DNA from: Mytilus trossulus
Lineage: Eukaryota; Mollusca; Bivalvia; Mytilida; Mytilidae
Assembly: GCF_036588685.1 (NCBI RefSeq)
Contig: NC_086386.1
Location: 34,711,883 to 34,775,882 of the forward strand
DNA: 64,000 bases
Reading direction: 5' to 3'
Positions 58,240 through 64,000 of this stretch are shown here, one piece after another. The number at the start of each line of letters is the position of its first letter. The first letter of the stretch is position 1. Made by a program: the position numbers and the translations under genes. The notes beneath the pieces are model-generated. The model did no database searches. It was not told the DNA's origin and saw only the letters and a list, made by a program, of their open reading frames with translations.

Positions 58240-60688
58240 AGTCTGTCAGGCATAGGACAAAAAAAATATTTTGAATCCAGATCTTCACCAAAGATAATTT
58301 TATCTTTCAGATATGCAAAATAAATTTTACTTTTATATATCCAAAAACATAAAAACTTCCCAAACCGCACATGTCAGTATGTACAGTAACACAGAAGGTT
58401 TTTTTAGGTGATAATAAGGCCGTATTTGCCAATTTTTTGTGATAAACCATAATACTAGTGTTACATTTTGACTGAATAATTTTAATTGATAGTACTGAAG
58501 GGCTTTGTTAAAAAAAAATCTGACTCGAATAAAAAAACATTTGTATTTCAGATCATCTTCAGTTTGGGAGTTCTACATCAATTTCATGTACTAATTCAGA
58601 GTCAGTTTTATGTCATTTCTTGCATATATTTTTTGTTACATGTACATGATGTAGCTTTCTTTTCAAGTTTTTATATGAAAGCAAAATAAAATTGAGAATG
58701 GAAATGGGAAATACAAGCATGTCAAAAATTTTCTTTCGAGTAAGAAGATGCACTCAAAATAGGGTGTTTTAAATATTTTATCTGTAATTTGGGTATTTTC
58801 CTATGATAATATCAATGTCAGTATCATGATAAAGAAAATATATTTGGTAAGTATATATTCCCAATTGACATGTGCCAGTGCGCTGTTAAAGGATCTTCTT
58901 TCCCTTAAATTCCAAAAATTGCACCTGATTTTTTTTCTCTCACAGAAACATGAATTATTTGGTAAATAAAATACTTATCATTGTTTGAAACTTTCAGTAT
59001 TTAAATTTAGTTTAGTCTTTTTGAACGTTTCACTGATTGCATGAAAATTTTTACAGAAAATGTACAAAATATAAAAAAGAAGATGTGGTATGATTGCCAA
59101 TGAGACAACTATCCACAAAAGACCAAAATGACACAAACATTAACAACTATAGGTAACCATACATTTTATAAAATTGCATTATCTGCAGAATTATTGATAA
59201 CTTTCCTCACAATATATTCACAAGGACATAGAACTAATATATTGTCCATGCTATTCTGATCTGAGTTTTTATTCATACATACATGTATACTGGCATGGCT
59301 GGTGCTGTTTCAAGTTGTCTTCTTTTTCTGTTTCTCGAGAAGTATTTGTTTAACCTGCTCAGTCACTATAAAGTGTTACAATTCTTATTTAGACGCAACA
59401 CATAAATAGTGACCAAAAAGGTACTGCTTTCACATGAGAGAAACTAGAAAAAAAATAAATGTAAACATTATCAATATTTTTGTAGGACTTGCTATCATTT
59501 GAAATTAAAGAGATTTGTAATTAGAAACTTCTGCTGAATAAAAATAGCTGGGTTCACCTGATACCTGTTTTCAAATTAGTCCATATTGATGTTTAAAGGA
59601 TTCAAAATTAAAATATGTTTGATTTCAACTGACATAAAAAAAATTGGTGTTATTTATATGCTCAATATACGTATCAGGCTGTGCATGGCAAAGCATTTTA
59701 TTGCCTTCAGGTTTGTCCTTTTTTTTGGGGGTTTTGGTCATGAAAATGAATTTGTAAGTCTGTTGTGAAGTTGCTAACATGAGAATACCCTAATTTTATC
59801 AAAATTGTCTGATTTTTTTACCCAACTTTTATTCTGTGCTTATTTTGTAGACTTTTCTTGTTTACAATAGAGTTACACCAATTTAATTTTGAGTCCATGT
59901 AGAGTCATTGAAAAATGAGTTTGAAATTACATCCAAACAATCCATGATCCTGTAATGAGGCCAGTAACCAAATGTATGGTTAATTTCAAATCCTTTAAAC
60001 TGGGATATAAACAGAGATTTTGTTTTATTTCATGCTGTAACTATTATTTTTGGAAGAAAAGGATGTTCATGGTAACACATTTAATTTGCTCATTTTATTG
60101 GAACCCAATTGAACCTTTCCATAGATTCGCCTGATAGTTACCTGTCCATTTAAACTTTTTGCAGTTCTATTATCCCATTGAACAAATACAACAAGTATTG
60201 TTCTCTGTATATTTTATAGTCACTCAGACCTTTAAATTTCTTCTAAGAGAAATCTATCACTCATCAAATAATCTACCAGAGTAAAAGGTGATAATAAGAT
60301 AATTTCACATGGTGAAACAAAACTTGTAAGATTTTTGCAGGTATTTTTTGTTGAATAGGTGCAATTTGGTTACTGAGTACAATTTTGGTACTTTGATGTT
60401 ATACCATAAGTGTGTATTGCTAAATAGGTTGAAATATGAACCTGATAGTGATATAGTGATAAAGTACTTGGTAGAGTGAAAATGTTTTGAACAGGGATAA
60501 ACTGATGCATAAAATATGCAGGCGACTGCTGCAGCTTGAATTTTAAAGAATGTAGCCCACATTCTTCCAAGTAACATGCCCTGTATATACCTATCATGGT
60601 TTATTCTCATGGGTTATCATAATAACTCCATCTTCCCATAAAATCCAATTTTGGACAATATTGAAGCATACAATATATACAGTAGTCA
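58240..60688. other. Intergenic, no gene seen; one SINE-like copy
   Basis: 59075-59165 (AAGAAGATGTGGTATGATTG...ATTAACAACTATAGG) is a minus-sense SINE-like copy. Frames at 60305-60610 have no motif. Confidence 0.35.
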
Positions 60689-60882
60689 CAGTGTTCTCCC
60701 CAGAAATTGCATTTAGCATCATGGTTAACAGGGAAATTAAAAATACCATCTTGCTTCTAAAAATTATAGCATCACATCCATAACATGCATGTAATCTATA
60801 AGAAAATCACTTTAGATAGCATCAAATTCAAAAATATAGCATCACATTACCCTGATGCTATAAGGCCCTGGGGAGAACACTG
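60689..60882. mobile_element. MITE, 194 bp, AGTCA duplication
   Basis: Perfect 15-bp ends CAGTGTTCTCCCCAG / CTGGGGAGAACACTG, with direct AGTCA on both sides (60684-60688, 60883-60887). The interior has several ATAGCATCA phrases. Non-coding. Same end style (CAG...CTG) and 5-bp duplication as 26794 and 32618. Confidence 0.8.
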
Positions 60883-62170
60883 AGTCAGTTCTAAATGTAC
60901 TACTCAGACTCAAGTCTCCTTTTATGATTTAACAGTTTCCATTTCCTGGGACTGTATAAGGTGTGACATAATCAGTGAATGGAAATTTGAAAAGATGTCT
61001 TGAGAGTTTGCCATTTAGGAAGTACAGAATTAGGAGATTGTGAATTATTTGAATGTTTTAACTTTTGTTAAGTTTTGAATGAGTCTGTGGGCTACCATAT
61101 GATCCAGAGGGAGACCCTTTTCTAGAGAAAAAAAATGATGATTATGTAGGGAATAACTGAAGCATGACTGGAGCGCCCCGTCAGCCCCCCCCCCCTTTTT
61201 TTTTTATGAAAAATGCTAGATTCGCCATTGACTACATGAATAACCGTGATCACATTCAACTGTAAAATTATCACTGTTCCTTGGTTTGGGAAATAATGAT
61301 ATGTGGCAGATGAACATAAGGAGTCATGGTCAACCAGTGCACCGGAGTTTACCCCGCATGCCCGGCATGGCCAATTTGAAAAGAAATGCGAAATGTATTG
61401 CTTGCAGAGTTTTTTTCTGTGTTTCCATGGCTGGGCGGAACTTTTACGCTAAATTTGTTTTCGTTAACTATGATTTTGTGACTTTTGAATGAAGTACCTG
61501 TGATTATTAAGAACATTTGTTTTGACCTCACTGATAATGGAATGTTGAAGCAGACGAAACATGGCGTCAGAAGTTGTTGTCATAACTTCGGTAATTTCCG
61601 TGGTACAATAAAATTTAAATGAGCTACACAAGTAGCCAAAATTTCTGAATTCTTGTTTTTGCCAACAAATAAAAATTTATGTCGTATTTAACATCGAAAT
61701 TATTCCGATCTGTCCCGTTTTTCAAAATCGCGTTAAAACGAGAATTTTGGCAGCCATTAAAAAAAATTAATCGTACGAGATTTAACGAGAGTGACGAAAC
61801 TTTTCAGATGGGTCGTCTAGCAAGAGTTATCGTTCTTTGTCCCAAAACGATGCTTCTACCATAAGTGCCAGCATAGCTGGCATAATACATTACTTATATG
61901 TGTCCTTATTTGCTTGTCACTGACATAGATATTATGTTAGTTATATACTCGTGTTTAATGATTTATTTGATAAGAATTACGTTTCTAAATCAAAATTCAT
62001 GTGTAAGTATTTGTTCACCACTTGTTCTAATAAATATTTTTTTAAATGTTTATTGATGTGTTAGTATGCTGTTTTTAATGACCAAATCAGTAAAAATATG
62101 TCACATAAACTAATCGAATCAATTGAAATAGACACTTAAGTGTTTAAATAGTTATCAAAAGTACCAGGAT
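60883..62170. other. No proven gene; less AT-rich patch near 61.3-61.9 kb
   Basis: A degraded CAGTGGCGGAT-type fragment with a C/T-run lies at about 61165-61235. ATGGCGTCAGAAGTTGTTGTC at 61561 opens a short frame with a possible donor (TCG|GTAATT). A 61-codon ATG frame at 61679-61864 is rich in basic residues. Either may be the edge of a gene continuing outside the window, but no domain is recognised. Confidence 0.3.
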
Positions 62171-62332
62171 AAAGTGTCTAAAATCTTTCATTAGATGAAC
62201 CTGAAATAATATTTGAGGCCAAAATCGGCCCATTACTGCTGGAAAAGCACGTAAGTGTTTAAAAAGTGTCTAAAATCTTTCATTAGATGAACCTGAAATA
62301 ATATTTGAGGCCAAAATCGGCCCATTACAGCT
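62171..62332 (+). repeat. Tandem duplication, 92-bp period
   Basis: GTGTCTAAAATCTTTCATTA starts at 62174 and 62266. The shared part continues through TGAACCTGAAATAATATTTG and GAGGCCAAAATCGGCCCATT with no differences over about 66 bp. It is preceded by a fragment of the subfamily-2 hammerhead repeat (AGTTATCAAAAGTACCAGGA). Confidence 0.8.
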
Positions 62333-63454
62333 AGACCTACTTCTTTGCCTTGAAGAAAATAAAAAATAAGCTAGCAAAATACAAATGTAAAAACTGAAAT
62401 ATAGTTCCTGTTGTAACACTGATTAAGTTTGGAGGAGTCGGATTCACTTCCTGCGTTACGGATTCTAACTCAAAACCACGAATGTTGAAGGGCTAGAAAC
62501 CAAGGAGTTCGACTTCTGTTTGTTTGTTCATGATCATTCGACGATTTAGACCACGCGGCAACCTAGACCCCTTAAAGATGGAAACATTGTCAAGTACGAA
62601 TAAAACGAGACAGCATCACTCCAATTGCGAAAGCCAGATGATTTGTAGAAGTCAGACATCATTTTATGTCTTTATCGCATGTCCGAAAAAGCAACAGAGG
62701 TTTTGATTTAAAATAGGTTTTTGTCTCAAATCGGATTTATTTTGTAAAAAAATAGTATGTAATTTTAATTAGGTTACTAAAAATTAAGAATATGTCAAGA
62801 CAAAGAGGTGACTTTATAACATCTATGATTTTATGCGTTAATGATTCTATCAAATTATATTTTTTTTACCAAGGACAATGTAACAAAATAATTTTAAAAT
62901 AATGTCGCAAATTCATATATTGATTCATTTGATATTTTAAATAACTATAATAAACTTTAACGGGAAATTCTACTTACTCCTCTAACTGTCTAACGAATTA
63001 ATAAATCTATAGACGCAAAACTAACAAAACGGTGGTTGATGAGAAGCTTATAGAAATATATGTACTTCATATAAAATCAAAGATTCACAAGGACAGAAAA
63101 CATCTGGAACCACTTGACTCATTTTATTTTTTCTCATGATAATAACCACACCATTAATTATGTTTTATTTAATAGATCCTGTTCTAGTTTGTTAAATAGA
63201 AGTAAAATAACTGTAATTAGAATCGTTCAATCAAGTTAAGTTTTAATTACATATTTATTTTCCTTTGTAATCTGATTAGTTCTATCAATATATTTTAAGA
63301 TGTTTTAATTATGGTTGATACTTTTACTTCCTTTGCCAAAACAGAAATGCATTTTAAGATAATAATTGAAATTCCCAAACTTTTTAATTCAAATACTTTG
63401 ATCCATAAGCATGATAAGTGCATGCTATATTGTTCATGTTGTTATAACCTAAAC
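62333..63454. other. No gene seen
   Basis: A 60-codon frame at 62524-62706 (in-frame ATG at 62530) has no motif. The remainder is AT-rich. Confidence 0.3.
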
Positions 63455-63720
63455 ACTTTGAAAGAGGGACAAATGATACCAGAGTGATAGTCAAACTCAT
63501 ACATTAAAAATAGACTGACAACGCCATGGCTAAAAATAAAAGACAAACAGACAAATAATAGTACAGAATACACGACATAGAAAACTAAAGACTAACCAAC
63601 ACAAACCCTACAAAAAAACTGGAAGTGATTTCAGGTGCTCCGGATTGGTAGGCAGATCCTGCATAAGGCACCCACCGTGTTGCTTATGTGGTTATAAATC
63701 CAAATAGTCTAATAATTGAC
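63455..63720 (+). repeat. Dispersed bivalve-type repeat
   Basis: GAAAGAGGGACAAATGATAC, CTGACAACGCCATGGCTAAA, TTCAGGTGCTCCGGATTGGT and GCACCCACCGTGTTGCTTAT are phrases that I recognise from a widespread bivalve repeat. Inverse copy at 49310-49545. Confidence 0.55.
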
Positions 63721-64000
63721 CATGAAACAACAGACAATATTATTTTACAATGCATATGCTTACACCGATACTGAGAAATGCTGAACCAAACTAATTATAT
63801 TTATGTGGGAGACCTTGACACATACAAATATCTAAATATAAGATAAATAAGTCTTCAATGGACCTAAAGTTATTTGCTGCGTTTTTTTCAGTTTATATTA
63901 AAATTTGAATTTCTGAAGCGCTTAATCTGATTTAATTGAAATGTGACAGACTTCGGTCTTGTGAACATCGGAAGGAAAACATTTGATAAATATATTTTGT

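Noticed and set aside
61679..61864. 61-codon basic frame beginning MSYLTSKLFRSV
   Set aside because: It looks a little like a mitochondrial presequence, but there is no homologue that I recognise and no splice partner, so it was left as an uncertain note.

Overview
The window is AT-rich, intron-bearing animal DNA crowded with short mobile elements. The repeat families (hammerhead-containing repeats ending in ...GTCTGGCGTA, SINE-like repeats with a '(T)TGGCAATCATACCACATCTTC' end, and CAG(T/A)GGCGGAT-ended MITEs) look like those of a bivalve mollusc, most likely a mussel (Mytilidae, Mytilus-like). This assignment rests on my recognition of the repeats plus the divergence of the VAMP7 protein. 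It was not checked by a search.

Three host genes can be supported. (1) 6323-7636 (+) is a single-coding-exon class A (rhodopsin-like) 7TM receptor of 437 aa with a signal peptide and unusual microswitches. (2) 15777-22453 (-) is a complete eight-coding-exon VAMP7 (longin R-SNARE) gene. It was reconstructed by hand, and every junction keeps frame to give exactly 220 aa. Coding exon 2 exists as two identical tandem copies, and the end of coding exon 1 is also partly duplicated. (3) 44705-46033 (+) is an LRAT-fold (NCEHF) protein. Its second LRAT-like domain is cut by a 5,105-bp inverted-repeat element (46032-51136) with a GATT target duplication. The missing tail of the gene resumes in perfect frame at 51137 and runs to a stop at 51313.

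The rest is repeat landscape. Five copies of a hammerhead-ribozyme repeat are readable, one with a 370-nt monomer spacing (retrozyme-like). There is a TA-flanked element (28480-30435) filled with a 20-bp palindromic minisatellite and hit by a 5'-truncated LINE. Three elements with CAG...CTG ends each have 5-bp target duplications. Other pieces are a 462-bp element with a TCAA duplication, several near-perfect palindromic MITEs, decayed LINE reverse-transcriptase fragments at 42.3-43.4 kb, and a ~2.2 kb satellite (about 22 units of ~97 bp, each with a potential hairpin, and an 812-bp higher-order duplication) at 55.8-58.0 kb.

The three host genes show no functional link to one another. The long stretches between them hold no gene that I can support.
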